The notes under the pieces: model-generated | Databases searched by the model: none | Told to the model about the DNA's origin: nothing | The model's input: the letters and a program-made list of their open reading frames with translations, nothing else | Shown here: one piece after another, positions 50,410 through 56,920 of the stretch | Layout: each line of letters opens with the position of its first letter | Position numbering within the stretch: the first letter of the stretch is position 1 | Made by a program: the position numbers and the translations under genes | Assembly: GCA_947589355.1 (NCBI GenBank) | Contig: CANPZC010000012.1 | Span: forward strand, 1-56,920 | DNA: 56,920 nucleotides | Source of the DNA: an uncultured Clostridia bacterium | Lineage (GTDB): Bacteria; Bacillota; Clostridia; Oscillospirales; Ruminococcaceae | Direction: 5' to 3'

Positions 50410-51687
50410 TTATCTGACATATTCAAACTCAAAGTCAAAAATGGAGACGGTATCGCCCTCTTGTATCCCCATTTGCTCAAGCTTATCTATAACGCCCGTA
50501 TCTCGCAGCACCTTTTGAAAATACAGCAGAGAATCATAGCTGTCAACATTGACGGTACGCAGAATATCCCACAGCCACGGCGCTTCTACAAAATATATGC
50601 CGTCTTCCACGGTGACATTGAAATCGCGGTTGGTAACGAGCTTTTCACGCAGTTCGTCTTCGCTCAGCGGCTGGGCTTCAAACTGCTTTACGGGCGGAAG
50701 TTTATCAAGCTCCTCGCCTACTGCCTGAGCAAGTTCTCTTGTACCCATAGTAGTTGCGGCAGATATTTCATACATTTGAAGACCTTTTTCTTCGACATAT
50801 TTTCTGAACCTGTCTATCTGCTCTTTAGCTGCCATATCGCACTTATTTGCTGCGACTATCTGTTTTGCGGCTGCCAGCTCCTCGCTGAAATTTGCAAGTT
50901 CTTTATTGATTATCTCAAAGTCTTCTATGGGGTCTCTGCCCTCAACACCCGAGACATCTACAACATGAACGATAAGCCTGCATCTTTCAACGTGCCTTAA
51001 AAACTCATGACCCAGCCCAACGCCGTTGCTTGCGCCCTCGATAAGACCGGGAATATCGGCAACTACATAAGATTTATCGTCGCCGAGCTTTACCACGCCG
51101 AGCACAGGGGTAAGCGTTGTGAAATGATAGTTGGCTATCTTCGGCTTAGCGGCTGAAATTACCGAAATAAGCGTTGATTTGCCTACATTCGGAAAGCCGA
51201 CAAGTCCGACATCTGCTATAAGTTTAAGCTCTAAAATAACGTCATACTCATCGCCGCGGAAGCCGGGCTTTGCAAACTTGGGTATCTGCCGTGTGGCTGT
51301 AGCAAAATGCGCGTTGCCTCTGCCGCCCTTGCCGCCCTGAGCGACTACCACAGGTTCATCGCCCGACATATCGGCAAGAATCCTGCCGCTTTCACATTCT
51401 TTGATAACTGTACCTCTAGGCACTTTTATAACGAGCGGCTCGGCATTTTTGCCAAAGCGGTTGTTCCCTGCCCCGTCTGCGCCTTTATCGGCTGCAAACT
51501 TTCTTTTTGCGCGAAACTCTATCAGATTCGTCATAGAGCTGTCAACGACAAAGACTATATCTCCGCCCTTGCCGCCATCGCCGCCGTCAGGGCCGCCTGC
51601 CGCTATATATTTCTCCCTATGGAACGACACACAGCCGTCGCCGCCGTCGCCCGCTTTTATATGGATCTTCGCTTTATCTACAAACAT
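50410..51687 (-). CDS. obgE: GTPase Obg
   Basis: Ribosome-assembly GTPase of 425 aa. The N-terminal glycine-rich Obg fold (residues 1-158) includes GGDGGDGCVSF and GGKGGRGNAHFATATRQ. The G domain begins with GFPNVGKSTL. A C-terminal OCT domain (about 345-425) is present, as in most Gram-positive forms. It is near rplU-prp-rpmA, the common cluster. Confidence 0.97.
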   Translation of the reverse strand: MFVDKAKIHIKAGDGGDGCVSFHREKYIAAGGPDGGDGGKGGDIVFVVDSSMTNLIEFRAKRKFAADKGADGAGNNRFGKNAEPLVIKVPRGTVIKECESGRILADMSGDEPVVVAQGGKGGRGNAHFATATRQIPKFAKPGFRGDEYDVILELKLIADVGLVGFPNVGKSTLISVISAAKPKIANYHFTTLTPVLGVVKLGDDKSYVVADIPGLIEGASNGVGLGHEFLRHVERCRLIVHVVDVSGVEGRDPIEDFEIINKELANFSEELAAAKQIVAANKCDMAAKEQIDRFRKYVEEKGLQMYEISAATTMGTRELAQAVGEELDKLPPVKQFEAQPLSEDELREKLVTNRDFNVTVEDGIYFVEAPWLWDILRTVNVDSYDSLLYFQKVLRDTGVIDKLEQMGIQEGDTVSIFDFEFEYVR

Positions 51688-51756
51688 CTTCTACCTCAAA
51701 ATTTTGAAAATAAGACCTCAAGCGTAAAGCCCGAGGTCTTATGGTCATCAAAATAC

Positions 51757-52038
51757 TTATGCCTGAGGATATACGGAAACCTGCTTCCTATCCTTACCGA
51801 ACCTTTCAAACTTTACAACGCCGTTTGCTGTAGCGAACAGAGTATCGTCGCTTCCCTTGCCGACGTTAGTTCCGGGGTGGATATGTGTTCCCCTCTGACG
51901 CACCAAAATATTTCCTGCAAGAACGTACTGACCGTCCGCTCTTTTAACGCCAAGTCTCTTTGCCTGAGAGTCACGGCCGTTCTTGGTAGAACCCGAGCCC
52001 TTTTTATGGGCAAAGAACTGCATTGAGATCCTTATCAT
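51757..52038 (-). CDS. rpmA: 50S ribosomal protein bL27
   Basis: Large-subunit protein of 93 aa. It carries the Firmicutes N-terminal extension [21 protein letters not shown], whose QFFA-H site is cut by Prp before assembly. The prp gene lies just upstream. I chose the ATG at 52038 with GGAGGTGT upstream; the longer frame to 52128 lies inside prp. Confidence 0.96.
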   Translation of the reverse strand: MIRISMQFFAHKKGSGSTKNGRDSQAKRLGVKRADGQYVLAGNILVRQRGTHIHPGTNVGKGSDDTLFATANGVVKFERFGKDRKQVSVYPQA

Positions 52039-52072
52039 TTTAATTACACCTCCGTAATTACTAAAGCTATGG

Positions 52073-52393
52073 TCAGACCTTTTTAGTCTCGACCTTGATA
52101 CAGCCTGCAAACTCTTTAGACAGTTCATTGATGTGCACGAGCAAACTAAGTATCAGCTTATCGCCCTGCCCCTCACTGTCGCTCAAGAGTTTCAAGAGAA
52201 TATCATTTCCATTTACCTTGACTTTTGCATTCAGCTTGAACACGTCTGTCACGGCATTTACGGTCATCATGACCGCCGAGGAAACGCTTGCACATGCAAT
52301 ATCGCTTCCCATATCCGCAAAACCTGCATGACCCGAGATATGAAACCCCAGCATTCTGTTTTGCGCATCGTTATAAAACTTTGCCGTTATCAT
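52073..52393 (-). CDS. prp: Ribosomal-processing cysteine protease Prp
   Basis: A 106-aa protease that removes the N-terminal extension of bL27. The catalytic His lies in [13 protein letters not shown] and the catalytic Cys in [11 protein letters not shown], the spacing typical of the family. It sits between rplU and rpmA, the conserved place. Confidence 0.94.
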   Translation of the reverse strand: MITAKFYNDAQNRMLGFHISGHAGFADMGSDIACASVSSAVMMTVNAVTDVFKLNAKVKVNGNDILLKLLSDSEGQGDKLILSLLVHINELSKEFAGCIKVETKKV

Positions 52394-52397
52394 AAAA

Positions 52398-52709
52398 TTA
52401 CGCCTTGATAGCGTCTATTCTGACCTTTGTATACGGCTGTCTGTGACCCTGCTTGGTCTTCTCACCCTTCTTGGGCTTATAGGTGAAAACGGTGATCTTC
52501 TTGCCCTTGCCGTTCTTGATAACTGTAGCGGCAACGCTTGCACCCTCAACATAAGGAGCGCCAACGGTCATAGAACCGTCATTTCCTATTGCCATTACCT
52601 TATCAAAGCTGACTTTTTCGTCAGCCTGAGCTGAAAGCTTTTCGATAAAGAGCTCGTCGCCCTCTTTTACCTGATACTGCTTTCCACCTGTTTCGATAAC
52701 TGCGTACAT
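52398..52709 (-). CDS. rplU: 50S ribosomal protein bL21
   Basis: Large-subunit protein of 103 aa. It starts [18 protein letters not shown] and ends with [21 protein letters not shown], both highly conserved. I chose the ATG at 52709 with AGGTG upstream; the longer frame to 52763 is leader sequence. It is the first gene of rplU-prp-rpmA. Confidence 0.97.
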   Translation of the reverse strand: MYAVIETGGKQYQVKEGDELFIEKLSAQADEKVSFDKVMAIGNDGSMTVGAPYVEGASVAATVIKNGKGKKITVFTYKPKKGEKTKQGHRQPYTKVRIDAIKA

Positions 52710-52798
52710 CAAAATGCACCTGCCTTTATTAAAGAACTCGCTGCACAGCGGCGCGGCAAACAAAGCCGTCTTAAAGCACGCTCACAAGCGGCTTTTCT
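52710..52798 (-). promoter_or_regulatory. rplU 5' leader, probable L21-type autoregulatory leader
   Basis: The minus-strand leader holds a stem AAAGCCG/CGGCTTT with a large loop and then a short hairpin CGCTG-TG-CAGCG before the Shine-Dalgarno. An L21 leader at this place is known in Firmicutes. Assigned from position and hairpins. Confidence 0.6.
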
Positions 52799-52827
52799 AT
52801 TATACAACAATCGGCATTTAATGTCAA
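52799..52827 (-). promoter_or_regulatory. rplU-prp-rpmA promoter
   Basis: Minus-strand TTGACA, 17-bp spacer, TATAAT. Confidence 0.9.
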
Positions 52828-52936
52828 TCGATGTGGGGGCTTACAAGTGAATTGTTCACAAAAAATTTACAATTGTAATTTGCGTATGTAATAGCGTATG
52901 CGGCGGTATTTAAATATGTATACAAATCGACAGACA

Positions 52937-52965
52937 TTGACAGGCGAAATACTATGTGTTATAAT
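52937..52965 (+). promoter_or_regulatory. Promoter of the leucine-rich surface protein
   Basis: TTGACA, 17-bp spacer, TATAAT with the same TATGTGT extension as the GH25 promoter. Confidence 0.87.
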
Positions 52966-53018
52966 ATTATCTGGAAATAACCATATATTCAGCAAGTAAT
53001 TACAAGGAGGAAAACAAC

Positions 53019-54035
53019 ATGAAACTGACAAAAGTGTTTACATTACTAGGTACGGCAATTTTTACCGCGGTGTTTATGTCGTTTTCGGCATACGCTGCTG
53101 ATGATATAGCTATAGATGAAACAAATTTCCCCGATGAGTCATTCAGAAGCTACATCAGCGAAAACTATGACACCGACAAAAACGGCGCTCTTTCAGCAGA
53201 AGAGATAGAAAATGCGGAAGAATTGTTTATTGAAGACAGTGTATATGATGAAGACGACAAAGTTACAACGCCGCAGCTGGACTTGACAGGCATAAATTAT
53301 CTGAAAAATCTGAAGACTATAAATATTTGCAGCCGTAATGTTATAAATGCAGATATAAGCGGCATTGAAGCACTGAATTACATCGGATTTTCCGCCGGAA
53401 ATGTAAGCGGACTTGTGCTTGGCGATATGTCATCTTTAGAGGGCTGTGACATATATAACTCGGATCTGACTGAAATTTCGCTGATCGACTGCCCGAATCT
53501 TGTTCAGTGCTATTTCGATGACAATCCGGATCTTACCAAAATAGAAGTAAAAAATGCCGAAAATCTGCGTATGTTAGGCTGCCGCAATGATGCTTTGGAA
53601 AGCTTGAAAGTAGAAAACTGCGCCGGGCTTATCAGCGTAGATTGCTCAAACAACAAACTTACAAAACTTGATATTACAGACTGCCCTTTGCTGAGTACGC
53701 TAAATTGCAGAGACAACATGATCGCCGAGCTTGATATATCGCAGTTTAATAATATTATTGAGGGATTGAAAAATTTTGACGGTATGCCGGGCGATGAAGC
53801 GCCGCTTACTGTTGACAGCAGCACGAAAGTTATAGGCTATGATGCGACTGAAAACAACAGTTCGGAAAGTACCCAAAGCACCCACGAAAGCACCGTGAGC
53901 AGTGAGACGCAGGAAAAGGAAAAGGAAAAGGACAGCAACTTAACGATGCTTGTTGCGGCGTTGGCGGCTATTGTGATCGCAGGAATAGCGGCAGTGGTGA
54001 TAATTTTAATGGTAAAGGGCGGCAAAGAAAAGTAA
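53019..54035 (+). CDS. Membrane-anchored leucine-rich-repeat surface protein
   Basis: A 338-aa secreted protein. The signal peptide (about 1-26, ending SAYA) is followed by a segment NFPDESFRSYISENYDTDKNGALSAEEI that contains an EF-hand-like calcium loop (DTDKNGALSAEE). Irregular leucine-rich repeats (about 85-245) contain units such as VDCSNNKLTKLDI and LNCRDNMIAELDI. A Ser/Thr/Glu linker and a C-terminal membrane helix (about 310-332) with a KGGKEK tail follow; there is no LPXTG. AAGGAGG precedes the ATG. It is probably an adhesion or protein-binding surface protein, by family pattern only. Confidence 0.85.
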   Translation: MKLTKVFTLLGTAIFTAVFMSFSAYAADDIAIDETNFPDESFRSYISENYDTDKNGALSAEEIENAEELFIEDSVYDEDDKVTTPQLDLTGINYLKNLKTINICSRNVINADISGIEALNYIGFSAGNVSGLVLGDMSSLEGCDIYNSDLTEISLIDCPNLVQCYFDDNPDLTKIEVKNAENLRMLGCRNDALESLKVENCAGLISVDCSNNKLTKLDITDCPLLSTLNCRDNMIAELDISQFNNIIEGLKNFDGMPGDEAPLTVDSSTKVIGYDATENNSSESTQSTHESTVSSETQEKEKEKDSNLTMLVAALAAIVIAGIAAVVIILMVKGGKEK

Positions 54036-54065
54036 AAGAGCTTCTGAAAATGAAGCTCTTTTTTA
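54035..54065 (+). terminator. Terminator between the LRR gene and radA (bidirectional)
   Basis: AAGAGCTTC pairs with GAAGCTCTT around TGAAAAT and is flanked by A-runs and T-runs on both sides, so it can end both convergent units. Confidence 0.88.
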
Positions 54066-54068
54066 ATA

Positions 54069-55439
54069 CTATATCTCTGCAAAAGCCTGTTTTATATTGC
54101 TGACACCTATGACCTTTATGCTGAACTTTTGGGTATCTATATTTTTAAGCGACTGCGATGGCACGATACATTTTTCAAAGCCGAGCCTTTCAGCCTCAGC
54201 TATTCTCTGCTTTATATACGAAGCCGAGCGAACCTCGCCGCCGAGACCTATTTCGCCAAACGCGGTAATTTTGTCGCTTATCATTTTATCGGTAACGGAA
54301 GAATACAGCGCCATAGCTATCGGCAGGTCGGCAGAGGGATCATCGAGCCGCAGACCGCCGACTATATTTATGTATACGTCAAGACCGCCGAAAAACAGCC
54401 CGCAGCGCTTTTCAAGCACGGCAAGAATGAGGTACAGCCTGTTGTAATCAAAGCCCGAACTTGTACGCCGCGGCGCCGAAAACGCGCTTTTTGCAACGAG
54501 AGCCTGAACTTCTGCAAGAATGGGTCTTGTACCCTCGATAACGCAAGCTACGCAGTTGCCCGAGACGTTCCACGGTCTGCCTGCAAGGAGCATTTCAGAG
54601 GGATTTGCGACCTGTGAGAGACCGTCATCGTTCATTTCAAAAACGCCTATCTCGTTGGTAGAACCGAAACGGTTTTTCTCGGCTCGCAAGATCCTGTAAG
54701 ACATATTCTGCTGACCCTCGAAATACAACACGGCATCGACGATATGCTCCATTACCTTTGGCCCTGCGATAGCGCCGTCTTTATTGACATGACCGACTAT
54801 GAACACGGGTATTTCCATATTTTTGGCGGTATTCATAAACAGGTTCGTACACTCGCGCACCTGTGAGATACTTCCCTGAGAAGAGTTTACCCCTGATATT
54901 GACATAGTTTGGATAGAATCAATAATTGCGACATCGGGCTTTTCTTTTTCAATAGTGGCGCAGATGGCTTCGGCATCGTTTTTTGCAAGTATACCGAGAG
55001 AAACATCTTTAACGCCGAGGCGGTCGGCACGGAGTTTTATCTGCCGCGCGGATTCCTCGCCCGAAACATACAGAACGGTCTTATTCTTACCGAGGTGCTT
55101 GCATATCTGCAAAAGCAGTGTGGACTTGCCTATTCCGGGCTCACCGCCCAAAAGAACCAGACTGCCCTTTACAAGCCCTCCGCCCAAAACTCTGTCAAGC
55201 TCCGTAAGACCTGTGGAATAACGCGTTTCGTGGTAGTCGCTATCGATACGGTCTAAAGATAAAATACTGTCGCTTGAATAAACTGCGGTGTTTCTGCTCT
55301 TTGAAGAAGCCGCTTTTACGGGCGCTGCCTCGCTTTCTTCAAATGTGTTCCACTGACCGCACTCGGGGCATTTGCCGTTCCACTTTGCGCTCTCGTAGCC
55401 GCATTCTCTGCAAATATAAACGCTTCTCACCTTTGCCAT
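54069..55439 (-). CDS. radA: DNA repair protein RadA
   Basis: Branch-migration ATPase of 456 aa. The N-terminal zinc finger is CRECGYESAKWNGKCPECG. Walker A is GGEPGIGKSTLLLQ, the RadA motif is KNRFG (AEKNRFGSTNEIG), and a Lon-like C-terminal domain contains DLPIAMAL. It is followed upstream by cwlD on the same strand, 32 bp apart. Confidence 0.96.
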   Translation of the reverse strand: MAKVRSVYICRECGYESAKWNGKCPECGQWNTFEESEAAPVKAASSKSRNTAVYSSDSILSLDRIDSDYHETRYSTGLTELDRVLGGGLVKGSLVLLGGEPGIGKSTLLLQICKHLGKNKTVLYVSGEESARQIKLRADRLGVKDVSLGILAKNDAEAICATIEKEKPDVAIIDSIQTMSISGVNSSQGSISQVRECTNLFMNTAKNMEIPVFIVGHVNKDGAIAGPKVMEHIVDAVLYFEGQQNMSYRILRAEKNRFGSTNEIGVFEMNDDGLSQVANPSEMLLAGRPWNVSGNCVACVIEGTRPILAEVQALVAKSAFSAPRRTSSGFDYNRLYLILAVLEKRCGLFFGGLDVYINIVGGLRLDDPSADLPIAMALYSSVTDKMISDKITAFGEIGLGGEVRSASYIKQRIAEAERLGFEKCIVPSQSLKNIDTQKFSIKVIGVSNIKQAFAEI

Positions 55440-55471
55440 AATGACCGCCTGCCTTTTACATTCCTTTATAT

Positions 55472-56233
55472 TTACGCCTGATAATTTTCATTTATAAAAT
55501 CAACAATACCCATTGCAATTGTAAACGCGACCTGCTTCTGATACTGCTCGTTTTGCAGCTTTTCGCTTTCCTCGGGATTTGAAAGAAAGCCGCACTCGGA
55601 CATTATCATGGGGCAGTTTGAATAATAGAGCAAGAACAGCTCATCGCCTACCTGCTTGGTTTCGCGTGTGTTTTCGGGCTGGATATTTGTGACGAATTTT
55701 TCCTGCATTATCTGTGCGAATCGCGCGCTCAAAGGGTCTGAATTTGAATAGAACATCTGCGCGCCACAAAACTTTGGGTCGGTGAACTGGTTCTGATGAA
55801 TAGACACCGCGACGGCTTTTTCATACGAATTTATGATAGCAAGCCGATTATCCATATCAGATTTTTTCTGGTTGCCCACGCCCTCAACGCCGCTGTCATG
55901 GATGGAAATATCCCTGTCGCGCGTCATAACTACCTGATATCCCAGCGAGGACAGAATATCGCGGACTTCGGTGGCTATCGTCAGGTTTATGCCCTTTTCC
56001 GGCACGCCGTTCACCGCAACGCAGCCGCCGTCCATACCGCCGTGACCCGGGTCAAGAATGACTACGGGCAGGTCATCGGCGCTGCTTTCGGCATCACTTC
56101 TGACAGATTTATTGCCGCCCGATATCAGTGAAAACGCGACGACTACAAGCGCCACTACGGCTGTTAAGACTGCAAACTGTCTGAGCTTTCTGTAAAGTTT
56201 TTTCATATCTCTCATATCTCCGACGTTTTTCAT
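55472..56233 (-). CDS. cwlD: N-acetylmuramoyl-L-alanine amidase, CwlD-like
   Basis: Zinc amidase of the Amidase_3 family, 253 aa. An N-terminal membrane anchor (about residues 18-38) is followed by ILDPGHGGMDGG with the first zinc His, an NL-type Glu region, SIHQNQF with the second His, and MIMSECGFLSNPEE with the catalytic Glu. The length and anchor match CwlD, which makes muramic-delta-lactam in spore cortex; the GH-SIHQN-ECGF pattern is shared by other amidases, so the exact role is likely but not certain. Start codon choice is uncertain; GGAG lies upstream of 56233. Confidence 0.82.
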   Translation of the reverse strand: MKNVGDMRDMKKLYRKLRQFAVLTAVVALVVVAFSLISGGNKSVRSDAESSADDLPVVILDPGHGGMDGGCVAVNGVPEKGINLTIATEVRDILSSLGYQVVMTRDRDISIHDSGVEGVGNQKKSDMDNRLAIINSYEKAVAVSIHQNQFTDPKFCGAQMFYSNSDPLSARFAQIMQEKFVTNIQPENTRETKQVGDELFLLYYSNCPMIMSECGFLSNPEESEKLQNEQYQKQVAFTIAMGIVDFINENYQA

Positions 56234-56239
56234 ACACAT

Positions 56240-56576
56240 TCTCCATTCACAAACATTAGCTAATAATTTTTATGTGAATGTCTGCGGAAATATGCAACTT
56301 GTCAGTGGTAGTCTTAAATTTATTTCAGTACGCAGCTAATGATGCTATTAACGAAAATCAGCCGACAGATAGTCGGCATAATATTTAGTGAATAATGAAA
56401 AGTGAATAGTGAATAACGAATAGTACAGAAACGCCTTCCTTACGGACAACTATTATCTATAAACTATTCACCACACTTTACGACTGCATGGCAGCCGTAA
56501 AGTGCAGAAGAAGCCTCTTTGAGGCTTCTTCCCATTCACTATTAACTGAGCCTTTAACACTAGTTAAAGGCGTTCC
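56240..56576. repeat. Intergenic region with hairpins and tRNA-flanking repeat (copy B)
   Basis: No gene seen. A hairpin GCCGAC-AGATA-GTCGGC lies at 56361-56377. From 56384 the GTGAATA/AATAGTGAATAA words and AGAAACGCC match copy A at 1895-2025. Copy B is interrupted by about 60 bp holding two strong hairpins, CACTTTACG/CGTAAAGTG (with inner CTGC/GCAG) and GAAGAAGCCTC/GAGGCTTCTTC. It ends with GCCTTTAAC/GTTAAAGGC next to the tRNA, which on the minus strand may be the terminator of the tRNA cluster. Confidence 0.7.
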
Positions 56577-56653
56577 TGGTGGACCATCGGGGACTCGAAC
56601 CCTGGACCTGCCGGTTATGAGCCGGACGCTCTGACCAACTGAGCTAATGGTCC
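56577..56653 (-). tRNA. tRNA with CAT anticodon, probably tRNA-Ile2, CCA encoded
   Basis: The cloverleaf folds with acceptor GGACCAT/ATGGTCC, D arm GCTC/GAGC, anticodon loop CTCATAA and encoded CCA. The acceptor start GGACC, the C4-G69 and C5-G68 pairs, and the CUCAUAA loop resemble the AUA-reading tRNA-Ile2, whose C34 is made lysidine by TilS, more than elongator tRNA-Met. The tilS gene is in this window. A general tRNA finder would print Met(CAT). Confidence 0.88.
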
Positions 56654-56661
56654 AAACAAAA

Positions 56662-56685
56662 GACTGCACATGGTCTCGTGCAGTC
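56662..56685 (-). terminator. Hairpin with T-run between tRNA-Glu and tRNA-Ile2
   Basis: On the minus strand, GACTGCAC pairs with GTGCAGTC around an 8-nt loop, followed by TTTTGTTT. It looks like an intrinsic terminator or processing site inside the tRNA cluster. Confidence 0.6.
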
Positions 56686-56688
56686 AAG

Positions 56689-56763
56689 TGGTGACCCGTA
56701 CCAGAATCGAACTGGTGATGCCAGCGTGAGAGGCTGGAGTCTTAACCTCTTGACCAACGGGCC
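56689..56763 (-). tRNA. tRNA-Glu (anticodon CTC), CCA encoded
   Basis: Acceptor GGCCCGT/ACGGGTC, D region GGTCAAGAGGTTAAGAC, anticodon stem CCAGC/GCTGG with loop CTCTCAC, and encoded CCA. The body is the usual bacterial tRNA-Glu type; the anticodon CTC reads GAG. Confidence 0.95.
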
Positions 56764-56767
56764 AAAA

Positions 56768-56843
56768 TGGTGCACCATCACGGACTCGAACCGTGGACCC
56801 ACTGATTAAGAGTCAGTTGCTCTACCAACTGAGCTAATGGTGC
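56768..56843 (-). tRNA. tRNA-Lys (anticodon CTT), CCA encoded
   Basis: Acceptor GCACCAT/ATGGTGC, D arm GCTC/GAGC, anticodon stem ACTGA/TCAGT with loop CTCTTAA, and encoded CCA. It starts only a few bases after the 5S rRNA 3' end. Confidence 0.95.
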
Positions 56844-56846
56844 ATA

Positions 56847-56920
56847 TGTCGGCGATACCGATTTTCCCAAGCGGTCGCCCGCAGAGTATCGTAGGCGAGG
56901 ATGAGCTTAACTTCTGTGTT
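56847..56920 (-). rRNA. rrf: 5S ribosomal RNA, 3' part (cut by window edge)
   Basis: The minus strand begins at the window edge with AACACAGAAGTTAAGCTC, a hallmark of loop B/helix III of 5S rRNA, and continues through GGGCGACCGCTTGGGAAAA-type sequence to a 3' end at about 56847. The 5' part lies outside the window. With the tRNAs it marks the end of an rrn operon. Confidence 0.9.

Noticed and set aside
56577-56653. Elongator tRNA-Met
   Set aside because: The anticodon allows it, but the acceptor stem and loop fit tRNA-Ile2 better; kept as probable, not certain.
56478-56687. Minus-strand frame of 69 codons at the tRNA cluster
   Set aside because: It reads through a tRNA gene and its flanking repeat; not a protein gene.

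Overview
This is a compact, gene-dense stretch of a spore-forming member of the Clostridia, most likely in the Oscillospiraceae/Ruminococcus group. The grounds are: a spoIIAA-spoIIAB-sigF operon, spoVT and a cwlD-type amidase; a T-box leader and ribosomal-protein leaders of the Firmicutes type; Prp protease beside an N-terminally extended bL27; GdpP, Mini-III, YlxM and a MecA-like protein; and a dockerin protein next to a cohesin protein. No species is claimed. No transposase, integrase, phage gene or CRISPR array was found.

Left part (1-27 kb, almost all minus strand). The edge holds two tandem copies of a structured ~111-bp repeat, then rplS with its leader, a small membrane protein plus an M50 protease, and tRNA-Ala(CGC). 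A Cys-type T-box operon follows (cysE, cysS, a membrane-anchored cyclophilin). Then come pgsA, rimO, recX-recA, and an operon of lipoprotein, response regulator, histidine kinase, DUF1385 protein and prmC. After these lie citrate synthase, a small lipoprotein, and the cluster gdpP-rplI-dnaB-tilS-ftsH-lnt. A plus-strand mecA-like gene overlaps rpe tail to tail.

Middle (27-46 kb). An esterase and a third copy of the repeat precede a chorismate mutase-IspD fusion coupled to ispF, then a DUF1508 protein and a 260-bp chain of eight hairpins. Next are an alpha/beta hydrolase with purA, two divergent metallophosphoesterases around a perfect palindrome, uvrC-folC, the sporulation sigma-F operon and spoVT. 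Then comes the most distinctive locus: a secreted GH25 muramidase ending in a dockerin, followed by a membrane-anchored cohesin protein. nadA and an aldo/keto reductase follow.

Right part (46-57 kb). ylxM-ffh-rpsP-khpA is followed by two half-length TauE/SafE genes whose first Shine-Dalgarno sits inside a terminator hairpin. Then come yebC, mrnC-obgE, rplU-prp-rpmA with an L21-type leader, a leucine-rich surface protein, radA and cwlD. The window ends in the distal part of an rrn operon on the minus strand: partial 5S rRNA, tRNA-Lys, tRNA-Glu and tRNA-Ile2.

Functionally, most of the window is housekeeping: translation, replication and repair, cofactor and isoprenoid synthesis, sporulation. 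Inserted among these are a candidate cohesin-dockerin muramidase system and several structured intergenic elements that gene annotation does not explain.
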